A DNA stretch of 64,000 nt from Guillardia theta CCMP2712. Taxonomy: Eukaryota; Cryptophyceae; Pyrenomonadales; Geminigeraceae. The DNA is taken from NCBI RefSeq assembly GCF_000315625.1, contig NW_005434605.1:182580-246579 (forward strand). Reading direction: 5' to 3'. Positions 1 to 13,594 of the stretch are shown here, one piece after another. The position numbers were made by a program, and so were the translations under genes. The first letter of the stretch is position 1. Every line of letters begins with the position of its first letter. The notes beneath the pieces are model-generated. The model did not search any database, was not told the DNA's origin, and saw only the letters and a program-made list of their open reading frames with translations.

Positions 1-1189
1 TTGTTCAAATTCCAGGGGTGGTCGGATTAGAAACGGAGGGGTAGTCAGTAGTGTTCGGCATCTCCTGGCGTGCTCGCAATGCAGGAGAGGAGGGGGGCAG
101 TAAGGAGGGCAGCAGAGCAGAGCAGAACAGAGATGGGATGTGAAGGGGAGAGGGGAGGACAGTAGGGCGAAGGCATAGCGAGAGCGAGAGACTAAAGCAG
201 GAGAGAGAGCAGACAGCGAGGGATATGGGGAAGGAGAGACAAGAGATAGAGAGGGAGGGTGATAGCTAGAGTGCGAATGGAGTAAATATGTTTTAGGTAT
301 ACCCAACATAGAATGATGGTGTCCTGAAGATGAAAGAAAAGGAAGAAGAGAGGTTCTGGAACGAGGTGACATTGAATGCGAGGTATGACAGAGATCGAAA
401 GGGCCAATCAGAACAACATCAGTGAGCCTTGAAGGAGCGAACGGGCGGGAAATTGTTTTCTAGTCGATGTAGCATCATTGACTATGGATGTGAGTCATGG
501 GCGTCGATGGAGAAACGATGGGAGGGGGGTAGCCGTTGGAAGGTAGTCAGAAGTAGAATGCTAGCGAACCGCATGCGGTAAAGTGTATATGACGTATATG
601 ACCATCATGGCGGGCAGCTTTAGCTGCCTTCATCAAACCTTTGATTCGAGTTCATGATGTGATGGTTGAGAAGAGGGACGAGCAGCAAGATATCAAAAAG
701 CCTGAAGAGTTAGACGTCCAGACTTTCAGTTCATCCTTGTTTATTGCATCCCTGGGATTCTTTCTTCTTTCTTCTCTGAGCTCACATGCAAATGTTCATT
801 GTGAGCACGTGGTTGGATCAAGTTGTTGGAGATAATCGAAAGGCTCCTCTCCTCCTCCTCGCCCTCCAGACTCCTCGCAGTAACTTCACTGTGCCGCGAT
901 GCTGGTAGCAATAGAGCGGGAAATGAGCCTGAGTTTGTAGAGCCTATCCGTGATTGAATGTTAATTGCTCGCCCGACTCTCCTTGAAACTCCTCCTCTCA
1001 CTTTCAAACTTCCTTCCTCCTCCTCTCCTCCTCCAATCAACTCAGAAGAGTCACTATCGGCTGCTCAAAAAGCACTGGCCGAGCACACTCTGGAGCATCA
1101 TCGGACTACTGAGCTCCGGAGTCCGGCGCAGCTGATCCGATCTCTGCCAGGGCAGGCCAATAATCAGGCTCCTCTGCTAATGTAATGCT
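1..1189. other. Intergenic, no gene recognised
   Basis: The first 250 bases are purine-rich (AGAGAGG-type) and the rest is mixed sequence. Short open frames exist on both strands, but none shows a family motif, a sensible splice pattern or an extended non-repetitive protein. An unrecognised exon of a gene lying to the left cannot be excluded. Confidence 0.5.
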
Positions 1190-1345
1190 GCAGCCCCGCC
1201 GGAGGCTCAGATGGTCTGAACCCGGGCCGGACCTCCGGCGCGGCGCTGCCAGCCCGGGCAGGTTAACTGAGTGCCGGAGGCTCAGTGCGGTCGGAGACCC
1301 GGCGGAGTCTGCCGGGCCCGCCGGGCCCTCGGCCTCACTTACTGT
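1190..1345. promoter_or_regulatory. GC-rich island upstream of dynein gene
   Basis: A block dominated by CCGG, GGGCCC and CCCGGG, ending about 70 bases before the dynein intermediate chain ATG. The word GCCGGAGGCTCAG occurs twice inside it, near 1199 and 1272. It is followed by an AT-rich stretch (AAATTTAAAATGG). Similar islands recur upstream of other gene starts in this window, so a promoter-associated role is inferred; nothing in the sequence proves it. Confidence 0.4.
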
Positions 1346-1413
1346 GCCGGGAAAAATTTAAAATGGATTTTCAAAATTTATGAGCCTGCCTCAGAGTTTA
1401 CCGATCCTGAGCC

Positions 1414-3876
1414 ATGGCGGGAGAGGAGCTTGAGAAGAAGCGGCAGAGGCTGGCGGAGCTAAGGAGAGCGAAGGAAGCTCGAGCCCTGCAGCAGGCATCG
1501 TCTTCAGCTGCACAGACTGCTGCATCAACGTCTCTCCAAGCACTTCTTGCTTCTGTTGGTGCCGTGGGAGAAAGTAGTAAGCCAGCTGAAGGGGAAAGGG
1601 GAAGCGACAAGGCAGAGCAGCAAGAAGAGAGCAGAACTGCAGATCGGGTGGCGGCAGAGGATGAATCACGACCAAGGTCTCGGCGTGAGCATAATCTTGT
1701 AATCTCAGAAGCGATCATTGTGGACATTCCGGGGAAGATTAGCGAAGCTTACGACAAAACTACTCAAACCGAGCAAGCAGCAGAGCCACAAGCACCTGAG
1801 GCGGATGGAGAAAGGAGTAGCGATGCTCATAAAATAGGGACTGGTACTGAGAGACAGCCGCATAAGGCACAAGAAGACATCAAACCTGCTCAGAACGATG
1901 ACTCGGTAGACGCTGGGAATCCCGAAGAGTCTCTTCCCGAACCCTTAGGAGAGGAAGAGTGGAGGAGGCTTGCAATTCAGGACGACTTCCAAAGTTTCTT
2001 CTTCAACACCTCCAAGATCCTTGAGCGTGCTCTTGGACAGCAAGATTATGACATTTTCAAGGACTACACAGCGGACGACATGAGTATTGACTCCAAAGAT
2101 ACTAGAAAGTCGCTCCTAAAGCTGCAAACTACATGTTACGATCAGCAAAGGTGTCAGGATCGTCCACTAGCAGCTCTAGAGTGGAGTGTTCACCACCCTG
2201 AGCTACTGTTAGCGGCGTATCATGATCCCGTCGCATCTCACCCATCCGGTGGGACGATCGGGGGCGGCCAGAGTACGCAGAAGGGTCTGGTTTGCATATG
2301 GAACATGCGAGCAGGACAGTTCTCACGTCCAGAGTATGTTCTGCAGTGTGAAAGTACCATCACTGCAGCAGCTGTCCATGCGTTCAGTCCTCACTGCTAC
2401 ATCGGCGGCACTCAGGTCGGGCAGATCGTCATTTGGGACGTCCGGGCACAGCTCACACCAGTTTCACGTTCTCTCCTCTCAGTTCAGGTAGAGCTGGGAT
2501 GCAGGATTCCGTACGTTGTCAGCTGACCCTCCTCTCAGGGCCATTCGCATCCGATAGTCGGGGTGCGTGCGGTGGGCACGCAGCATGCGCACAGCTTGCT
2601 GTCCTTGAGCAGGGACGGCAAGCTGTGCACTTGGAACCCTTCGAAACTCTCGGAGCCGATGGACCAGATGCCCCTCTCCATCGGGAGAACTTCAAGTGCC
2701 GCCCCTGAGGGAGCAGCAGGCGCATGGAAACTCGACGACCACACGGTCTCCGCCATCTCTTTCTGGGTCTCGAACTCCGACGTGGAGAGGTCACCTGCGA
2801 GCTCGCGGTTTCAGGGGCTCACGTAGTTTGTTTGCAGCTTCATGGTCGGGAGCGAAGATGGGTGTGTATACTTCGGCAGCAGGAAAAGCATCACCGACCG
2901 GGGCACCAGCCATGCGAGCACGGAGAGGAGGAGAGAGTGGATCTCCGGCTCGCTAGCAGGGCATTCTGCTCCGGTGACGGTGAGCTCCAGGCAATTTCCT
3001 CCGCCCCTTGTCCTCTGAGATGCTCGGTGCTACTCGCAGGCTGTGGATTTCCATCCGACTGCTGACGATGCCAAGTCGTCTCTGTCGAACCTGGTCGTCT
3101 CGAGCTCCATGGACTACTCCTGCAGGCTTGTCGCTGCCGATCTCTCCGCAGCTTCTTGACGCCCTCCTGACAGGATCTGGGACCGCAAGTCCGGCAAGGC
3201 ACTCCTTGTACTGGACGCGGAGAGCTCGGAGTACATCTACGACGTCAAGTGGTCACCAAGTGATGAAGCCTCTCACTCGTTTCACAATTGACGTCTCCTG
3301 CCCCAGCTCAAGCTGGAGTCTTCGCGTCTGTGGATGGGTCCGGCCTGCTCCAGGTGTGGGATCTCTGCTCGAACCTGGAGGAGCCGCTAGGAGACTTCAA
3401 CGTCTCGGCCCGCCACTCTGCTTCCGTGGATGCTTCAGTGGGATCGCAAGATCCTGTTAGAGGCCTGGGGTGTGTAAGTTGGTCAGGTGAGCCCTTCTCA
3501 ACTGCTTCATAGCCGTCCTCGTCGTCCTTGTTCTCTCTCCTCTTCTCAATATTGTGTTCTGACCTTGAGCAGGAGACGGAAAGTCGTTAGCATGCGGAGA
3601 CTCCGTGGGAAGGGTAAGCGATCATGATCTCTCCCTGCTCTGCCCTTCTCCTCCTTTTGTTCTTCAGACAAGAGCAACTGAGTTCCTCCGCAGGTGCATA
3701 TCGTCGGCCTCGGATCTGACATCAGCGAGTTTAGAACAGATTCGGTGAGATGCTTTCATTTTTCTTTGATCCAACTGAACGTTTCCTCCTCCTCCTCCTC
3801 CTCCTCTTCCTCCTTTCAGTCATGGGAGCAGCTTTACAACTTGCTCGCGAGCTCAACGGAAGACGAAAAACAGTGA
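1414..3876 (+). CDS. Cytoplasmic dynein intermediate chain (WD40)
   Basis: This is the intermediate chain of cytoplasmic dynein, the WD-repeat subunit that links motor heavy chains to cargo and dynactin. The N-terminus (LEKKRQRLAELRRAKEAR) is the charged helix typical of this family. A low-complexity acidic linker follows, then the conserved FQSFFFNTSKILERAL segment and the WD40 propeller, with blades ending VCIWNMRAG, IVIWDVRA, LCTWNPSK, IWDRKSG and LQVWDLCS. The first exon is long (1414-2486). Short introns follow, including GT-AG introns starting near 2487 and after 2979. Other clear pieces are FMVGSEDGCVYFG near 2840, DGKSLACGDSVGR near 3575, and the last exons from about 3695, ending SSTEDEKQ and TGA at 3874-3876. 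The ATG at 1414 is the first in frame and matches the family N-terminus. Splice sites near 2790-2840 and 3130-3300 are the least certain. Confidence 0.9.
3785..3818 (+). repeat. (TCC)n tract in last dynein intron
   Basis: About ten TCC triplets form the pyrimidine tract of the final intron of the dynein intermediate chain gene, directly ahead of the TTTCAG acceptor. A repeat acting as polypyrimidine tract is plausible. Confidence 0.7.
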
Positions 3877-3919
3877 CCGAGTGAAATCTTTACTCATGAT
3901 TGATTGCCGGCTTCAAAAG

Positions 3920-4140
3920 CACACAACACGCCGCCGCCGCGCCCGGACCCCCGGTGATCGGACTCTGCCGAGCCGGTTCTACCGCACCGTTCAGTCACTC
4001 TCACTGCTGGCCGGCCCGGTGACGGACCGTCCGACTCGGAAACTAGAAACTTGACTCACTCAGTCACCGGCAGCCTTTTGGGCCCGTTCCCCGGCGTCCG
4101 GGACTGGGACCGCGACTCCGGGCCCCGGGCCCGGATGGAA
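3920..4140. promoter_or_regulatory. GC-rich island between two + strand genes
   Basis: This CCGG/GGGCCC-rich block lies just after the dynein gene stop and ahead of the next + strand gene. It contains CCGGTGATCGGAC and repeated AGTCACCGG-like words, which also occur in islands near 11.2 and 38.1 kb. TCTTTACTCA sits at 3887-3896, just before it. The role is inferred from position only. Confidence 0.4.
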
Positions 4141-4561
4141 CCACGTCGCCGGCAGACCAGAGATCATGTCGTGGCGCTGTTCTGGGCGCTGTTCATCGGA
4201 GCGCTGTAGGCTCCACTGTAGGCTGAACATGCTGAACATGGCGAGATAGTGCTCAGAGTAGTGCTGCTGCAGTGGCCAAGTTCATGTCTGTTAGCCAGGG
4301 AAAGTGGAAGAGGAAAGGAAGAGAAGACAGAGAAGAGGACGAGGACGAGGAGAGGAGGACGGGAAGAGGAGAGGAAAGAGACCGTGAGAACGAAGAGATA
4401 GGGGAAGAGGCTGTGGCGAAGGCAAGGTCAGGATCAAGTCGAGGAGATAGATGATGGCAGAAGCAAAAGGGTCGTGGTTGAGTGGGCAGACACAACAAGC
4501 AAGATGATGAAGCTACGGCAACTCACTTGATTTTTCTCAGGATGTTTGAGGTAGCAGCAGC

Positions 4562-5196
4562 ATGTCCATGAACATACCTGAACAGAGAGAGTTCTGGACC
4601 AAGTTGGTAGTGGCGGAGGTTGATCGGAGAAAGAAGAAGCTGCAGGAGAGGAATCTGAAGGCTATCCCTCTATCTGAATGTCCCCTTTCAAGCTGCCAAA
4701 CTTCACTCCCCCCCTGGCTTTACCGCATCTCCACCGCTTCTCCTCGGGTGATCGAGTTGCTGTCTTGAGCTCAGAGGACAAAATCCAGCTAGGTGAGATA
4801 ACTCAGGTCCACGAAGAGGCGACGTGCGATGTGGAGCTGGACGATGGCGATGTGCTGGCGCGCGTCTCCATGGCGAACATCCGACTCCCCATGCTCGACG
4901 ACCTTCCTCGCGTCCTCGTCGTCACTGTTAGGGGAGGAGAGCGAGTCCCGGGGAGGAGCGTGAGGGTTCGCTTCAAGGGGAGCGAGATGTCAGGAGTAAT
5001 CTTGCAGGAAGAGGAGAAGGGAACGAGTGTACAGTTGGGGATGGATCATGCTTGGCGATGCTGCAGAGAGAAGAGAGATCTGTCGCTGCATGCGGAGATC
5101 GTGACGAGAGGGGAGAGCGACTGGCTGGTCACGTCGCAGGCAGAGTTTACACATGAGGAGATGAGGAGCGTGCTGGGAGCAGCCGGTGGTTGCCAG
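4562..5196 (+). CDS. Unrecognised protein, beta-rich modules
   Basis: I do not recognise this gene. A frame from 4562 begins MSMNIPEQREFWTKLV and continues into a charged helix. A second frame, from about 4690, carries SSGDRVAVLSSEDK, then LDDGDVLARVSMANIRLP and RVLVVTVRGGERVPG. This pattern of short beta strands resembles Tudor/SH3-like folds but matches no named family I can place. The two frames are offset and must be joined by an unseen intron around 4680-4740, or the start lies in the second frame. The second frame runs to a clear CAG|GTGAGT donor at about 5197, after which a pentamer repeat begins inside the intron. No downstream exon could be assigned, so the gene is incomplete as described. 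Confidence 0.4.
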
Positions 5197-5216
5197 GTGA
5201 GTTGGACCAAGAGGAG

Positions 5217-5312
5217 AGGAGAGGCGAGGAGGGGAGGGGAGAGGAGAGGAGAGGAGAGGAGAGGAGAGGAGAGGAGAGGAGAGGAGAGGAGAGGAGAGGA
5301 GAGGAGAGGAGG
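5217..5312 (+). repeat. (GGAGA)n pentamer array
   Basis: A near-perfect GGAGA array of about 15-18 units, beginning just after the GTGAGT donor at 5197, so it appears to be intronic. Open frames through it (EERRG-type repeats and the serine/leucine mirror) are artefacts of the repeat. Confidence 0.85.
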
Positions 5313-5319
5313 GGAGCGA

Positions 5320-6640
5320 GAGGGAGTGAGAGGAAGGGAGGTAGAATATTAGGAGGAGGGAAAGAGGAGTGGAGGTCAGCGAAGGGGAGCGGTTAAAAAA
5401 AGGAGAGAAGGGAGCCGTGGAAAAGGGTTTGAGAGATGGGTGGGGGAGCAAGGAAGGGAGCCGATAGATTTGCGGATGTTTTTATGCTTTCGGTGAACGA
5501 GACTTGACAGATTGATCGAGAGATGGCAAGAACGGGAGGCAACGAGACAGCGGTCAGTCATGACAAAGCTGTTGTGCTGATCGTTGTTGTGGTTGTGGTT
5601 GTGGTTGTGGTAGTCGTGATTGTTGATAAGAACGATTTTGTTGTTATTTGTGCTATTGATCATATTGACTTATTACCAGAAGTGCGTCCACTTTGTCTCC
5701 ATCGTTGTTCGTCCGAACCCGACGTTCAGCATGTCATAAATACAGGGAGAGCTTAGAACTATTCGAAACTCATAAAACAGCAACTCAATAGCCAACAAGC
5801 TTTGAACATTGAGAGAGGTCGTAAAATGCTCAGGCTTGTTGTTGAATCAAAGGTTGGTTTGCCTTGAAAGACAGCTGTAACGCAGTCTCTGTCATGCCGT
5901 TGTCTTGTGCCGCTCTTGTGTTGTTCTCCCTCTCCTCCTGCCGACGCTTCACCATCAACGGTCACCCGTTGCACATGTCAAGTCAAACCGCAAGGCACGT
6001 CAAGATGGACGCGATGGACCGAACCTGGAGGAAGAAGCGAAATCAGATGCACGTGACAAGTAGCAATCACAACAGCTCAACGACTGGTACAAGTCAGCTC
6101 CACCGCAGCCCCGCAAGTCTCACATCACTCGCGAGTTCCTCGAGGGTGCTTTCAATCTTGTCCCTCCACTCTCTGCTCTCTGCTACTTGTCTGCTCGAAC
6201 AACAGTGAGCGGGGGAACAGGAGCGCTCTGCTGACATGTCGCTCGGCTGCCTCCTCCTCCTGTCCGCCGAGATGGTCCTCTTGAAGATCGTGCTGCACCA
6301 CCAGCAAGTCAGCGGAGGAGGAGGAGCGGGTCCTGCCAGGTGTACTTGTGCAGGGAGGGCCTGGCAGCCAGGAGCTCGGTGTCGTCGGAGCGGCTGAAGG
6401 TTGTGCTGTGATGGAGGGGCCTCGAGGGAAGAGTCGCTGACTTCCCCAGGAACCCGAGGGTGGCTTCTAGCTCTTGGTGTTGATTGCTGCGGGGAGGTCA
6501 GAGGAGGAGCAGCCGATGGTCTTGTCGTTGTCATTCACTTGCTCGTTTCTTCTTCTGCCGCCGCCAGCCCCGTCACGTCTTGATCCAGCAAGGCCAGCAG
6601 ATTCTGCGCTGACGACTGAGGGTAACGAGACATTGTCAGC
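5320..6640. other. Unassigned stretch
   Basis: A GTTGTG-type run lies at about 5580-5615. On the minus strand, frames near 5760-5975 and 6094-6534 are open, and the second has a helical stretch (EWRDKIESTLEELASDV). This could be a terminal exon of the K+ channel or of a small gene, but I cannot connect it to either. The downstream exon of the gene ending at 5196 may also lie here. No RNA gene was seen. Confidence 0.35.
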
Positions 6641-6729
6641 GAGGAGAGGAGGAGGAGGAGGAGGAGGAGGAGGAGGAGGAGGAGGAGGAGGAGGAGGAGG
6701 AGGAGGAGGAGGAGGAGGAGGAGGAGGAG
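6641..6729 (+). repeat. (GGA)n triplet array left of assembly gap
   Basis: About 28-29 uninterrupted GGA/AGG triplets followed by a short GAACGA variant run. It lies 77 bases left of the run of Ns. Poly-Gly, poly-Glu or poly-Pro frames here are not genes. Confidence 0.9.
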
Positions 6730-6805
6730 AACGAGAACGAGAACGAGGAGGAAGAAAGGGGGTAGAGACAGAGAGCATTATATGGTTCGAAGGGGTACAA
6801 GGTGA

Positions 6806-6933
6806 NNNNNNNNNNNNNNNNNNNNNNNNNNNNNNNNNNNNNNNNNNNNNNNNNNNNNNNNNNNNNNNNNNNNNNNNNNNNNNNNNNNNNNNNNNNNNNN
6901 NNNNNNNNNNNNNNNNNNNNNNNNNNNNNNNNN
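6806..6933. other. Assembly gap (128 N)
   Basis: A run of 128 N, so the true length and content are unknown. It is bordered on the right by a CCT triplet array and lies near a GGA array on the left. The missing part of the channel's cyclic-nucleotide-binding domain could lie here. Confidence 0.98.
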
Positions 6934-7050
6934 CCTCCTCCTCCTCCTCCTCCTCCTCCTCCTCCTCCTCCTCCTCCTCCTCCTCCTCCTCCTCCTCCTC
7001 CTCCTCCTCCTCCTCCTCCTCCTCCTCCTCCTCCTCCTCCTCCTCCTCCT
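6934..7050 (+). repeat. (CCT)n triplet array right of assembly gap
   Basis: Thirty-nine CCT triplets start at the first base after the gap. It is the reverse-complement type of the GGA array on the other side (AGG/CCT), so the two flanks could pair or could be one repeat joined in the wrong orientation. Confidence 0.95.
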
Positions 7051-7394
7051 TAGTATCCTCCTCCTTTGTCTGCTAAGTCTCTTTTCCTCCTCAGTCTCCT
7101 TACATTCTCATCCATTTCAACTTGCTGGCCTGCAGCAGCAAGCCGGGGAGGAATCTTGGGTGAAGTATCAAAAACCGAGACAACACAGGACAAGGAAGAG
7201 AGGGGAAAAGACGATACTGACAAGAGGAAGAAGAAGAGGGAACTAGAGGCGGAGGAAACAGAAATACAAGTTGAGGAGGAGGAGGAGGACTAGAGCAGGA
7301 GGAGAGGGAGAGGGAGGAGAGGAGGGAAAGGAGGGGAGGGAGGAGGAGTAAGGGGAGGAGGGGGAGGTGAGAAAGGGGAGAAAGCAAGGGAATA

Positions 7395-10655
<3,261 letters not shown>

Positions 10656-11034
10656 AGCGAACGCGAACGATTGAGGGCAGGAATCATTACCATGGCCACT
10701 TCATCTCGAAGGAGAGTCGGGGCATTGTAGGAGAAAGAACATGGAGGAGATAGAAGAGGAGAGAAGGAGAGAAGGAGAGAGAGGAGGGGAGAAGAAGGAA
10801 GAGGAGAGCAAGCGCCAACGAGAGAGCAACGAGAGAGCAGGATATGTATATCAATTAAAATAAATAAAATTCCGATGCCAACCATCTGAACCCCTGTTTT
10901 GTATCTAATGATGACGGGTGGTATCACCACCCACCCCTCAAAAAGTGCTTAATTAACTAAAGTGGCTTGCTAGTCAAATTTCACGAAGTAAAGTGAGGAA
11001 AATCACTTGAAGGGCATGGTCAGATACAGCCGCT

Positions 11035-11275
11035 GAGTGAGCCTCGGAGTACGCACCGGCAGCCCGGCCCGGCCACCCGGCCCGGGCCGCCGCTGATCGA
11101 TCTGATCGCCGCCGCCCGGGATTCGGAGCCTCGCGGCTGACTGATGCTACGATCACTAGTAACTTATTAGTAAGCCTGAAGGCTTAGAAAGGCCCGGGCG
11201 GCCGGGTCACTGGCACAGGCCCCCCGGGCCCGGTCACCCTGGTGATCGGACCCGGTCCGGTCCGATCAATTTAAG
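11035..11275. promoter_or_regulatory. GC-rich island between divergent genes
   Basis: Two CCCGGG/GGCCCGG-rich blocks, about 11040-11145 and 11190-11265, lie between the K+ channel (-) and the armadillo gene (+). GGTGATCGGACCCGG near 11230 matches the word in the island near 3.95 kb. Position suggests a shared divergent promoter region. Confidence 0.4.
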
Positions 11276-11696
11276 CCAGATGTCTGTTAATTGGTTGATT
11301 TCGAATACGATCCGAGTTAGATTTAACTCACTTGTGACCTAATTCAAAGGCAGATCAGGTTAAAGCTGCTGGTATGTTGGTTATTTTTGAATCCCCTCTA
11401 AATTTTCACAAGGTTTCTACTTTTTTCAAGGCAGGTCGTTGGATGCTACCGCTACCGCATGCTGCGGCTGTAGGTGGAGGAGGAGGGTCGCGTCCTTGAG
11501 CCTGGCCCTTCTCCCCCGTCCTCCTCTCCCTCCTCTCCCTCCTCCACCGCTCTCCTCGTTACCTCCTTCCTGCCTCCTCCTCCCCCTCATAGGGCGGTCA
11601 GCAGCCCTGCCCTCGTTCGCTGATCCTCTCGTTGCGGATCGAGAGCCCCCCTTTGCTCTGACGATCTGCCACCTGAAGAGCAGGCCTCCCTGCACC

Positions 11697-13407
11697 ATGA
11701 CGACGCGCGAGAAGAGTGCGGGTATGGCACTTGCCTGTGAAGGAGCGCGAGCCTTGACCATGACTGTTGCATGCAGACGACTACGTGGACGAGATCACGG
11801 ATGAAGTGCCTCTGCTGACCAACACGCGCGACGGAGTGTTCTCCAATCACATCGCAACCTTCACGCCAGCTCCTCTTGAGGCCACGTCAGACCTCTTCGT
11901 CTCCTCCCACCGCGACGGGATCGACCGGCACAAGCTGGAGAAGTACCGCCAGGAGCAGAGGACGACGCAGCATGCGAGCGATCAGCCAGACAGTCTGCAC
12001 AAGGCGGAGGGAGCAGAAGCGAACTCCGAGATGTTCATACCAGGTCTGCAGGAAGGAATCGATGATCTGCAGGACGACGAGCTCGATACGAGTCTCATAG
12101 AGTCATCGTCACCGAATCGTGAGGCCCCATTGCCTTCAAACGCTGCTGACAGTTTAAGGCAGAGGAGGCGAAGTCACCAGAGGCCAACACCCAGCAGGAA
12201 GACGAGATGATCTCTCAGTTCAACGCCTCGAACCCTCAGAACAAGGATGTCTCACTAGCCATCATGCAGAACATCGTCAAGGCAGATGAGACTCGTCAGA
12301 GGGGGGGGGCGCTGAAGTTTGCCTTGCAGATCATGGCTTCGAATGACAAGGAGAGGAAGAGGAAGGCAACGATCGCGATGTGCAACCTTTGTTGCGAATC
12401 TTCTCAGAATCGCATCAACGCAGGCAACGCTGGTGTGCAGAACAAATGGCATGTGCCTGTTGCGGCCCTGATATGCTGGCGGGCAGGCACGATCGATGTT
12501 CTGATCAAGATCCTGAGTGCGGAGGATGAATCGCTAGACCTCAAACGCCTGGCAACAGCTTGCATGTGCAACTTGTCTGCCGAGAATGCACTCAAGGTAG
12601 TCCATGCTCGCAGAAGCCTCTTCCCTCATGTCGTCGTCCCTGGCAGGAACGTGTAGCGGACTCCGGGGCCATTCCCATCCTCGCAAAGCTACTCAAAGCC
12701 GACGGCAAGCACTCCGACTCCAAGGCCATCACCGCGCATGCGGCCGCCACTCTATGGAGGTTCAACTTCAGCCATTGCGTGTTGACCAGGCTGATCCCTG
12801 CCACCAGCGTGTGCGTCGAGATGGACCACGTGAAGCCTCTGGTGGCGCAGGAGTCGATCCTCAAGTCGCTGATCGACCTGCTTCACTCCCCCGAGCCCTT
12901 CATCCAGGGACAGGCGTGCGGGTGCATCGGGGAGGTGGGAGGTCGGGGTGGCTCCCTGCGGCTGACCAGTCATGGCAGGTGTGCATCGGGATCAAGGAGA
13001 TCAAGACGCAACTGAGCTCGTACGGGGTCATACAAAAACTCGTCAAGCTCGTGAGGAAGAGCGACGCGGCGACTCAGCGGCTCGCTGCCTCCGCCTTGTG
13101 CAACCTTTCAGCTAACCATTCAGAGAACAAGAAAATGTGCAGAGAGGTGAAAGTGATGTGGGAGGAGGAGGAGCAGGTTGTGACGAGGGATGAGCAGGAG
13201 GGGCTCATGGACTCTCTGATCAAGCTGCTCAAGTCCAGCAAGGACCCTTCGTTGCAATCGGCGGCGGCAGGAGGGCTGTACAACCTCGTGACCGATGCTG
13301 ATCGAGACCTGCTGGAGAAACACAAGGTGGTGGAGATCATGCAGAAGATTCCCATCTCCAAGAACATCCGCATGCGGCTCGGGATCAAAGGAGAAGGGAA
13401 GACTTGA
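11697..13407 (+). CDS. Armadillo-repeat protein
   Basis: A protein of tandem armadillo helices, probably a binding scaffold; the partner is unknown. Exon 1 is MTTREKSAG, joined by an intron at 11722-11776 to DDYVDEITDEVPLL. A second intron at 12119-12162 (44 nt, GT-AG) restores frame into AKSPEANTQQEDEMISQF. The repeats follow: ALKFALQIMASND, RKATIAMCNLCCES, GTIDVLIKILSAEDES, LATACMCNLSAENALK, GAIPILAKLLKADGKH, SILKSLIDLLHSPEPF, VIQKLVKLVRKSDAAT, RLAASALCNLSANHSEN and a last one with SAAAGGLYNLVTD. More short introns lie near 12436-12490 and 12597-12648. It ends IKGEGKT and TGA at 13405-13407. The ATG at 11697 gives a clean first splice. It is not close enough to importin-alpha or beta-catenin to name. 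Confidence 0.8.
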
Positions 13408-13594
13408 GCACAGGACGAGAAGGGCAGGAGCGAGCTGACAGGAGTATTACAAGAAGTGTGTATGTCAAATCAAAAGAATAATGGCTGTCTTCTCCTCTCG
13501 CATCAACTCGAGCGACTTGTTCGAAGCTTTCAATCTCTTTTGCACAGACAGACCTTCGAACGACCCTCCCTGCGCGGACGCGAGCGGCTGACTT

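Noticed and set aside
6474..7076. Open frame with poly-Gly, gap and poly-Ser
   Set aside because: Built from GGA and CCT triplets across the N gap; no non-repetitive domain.
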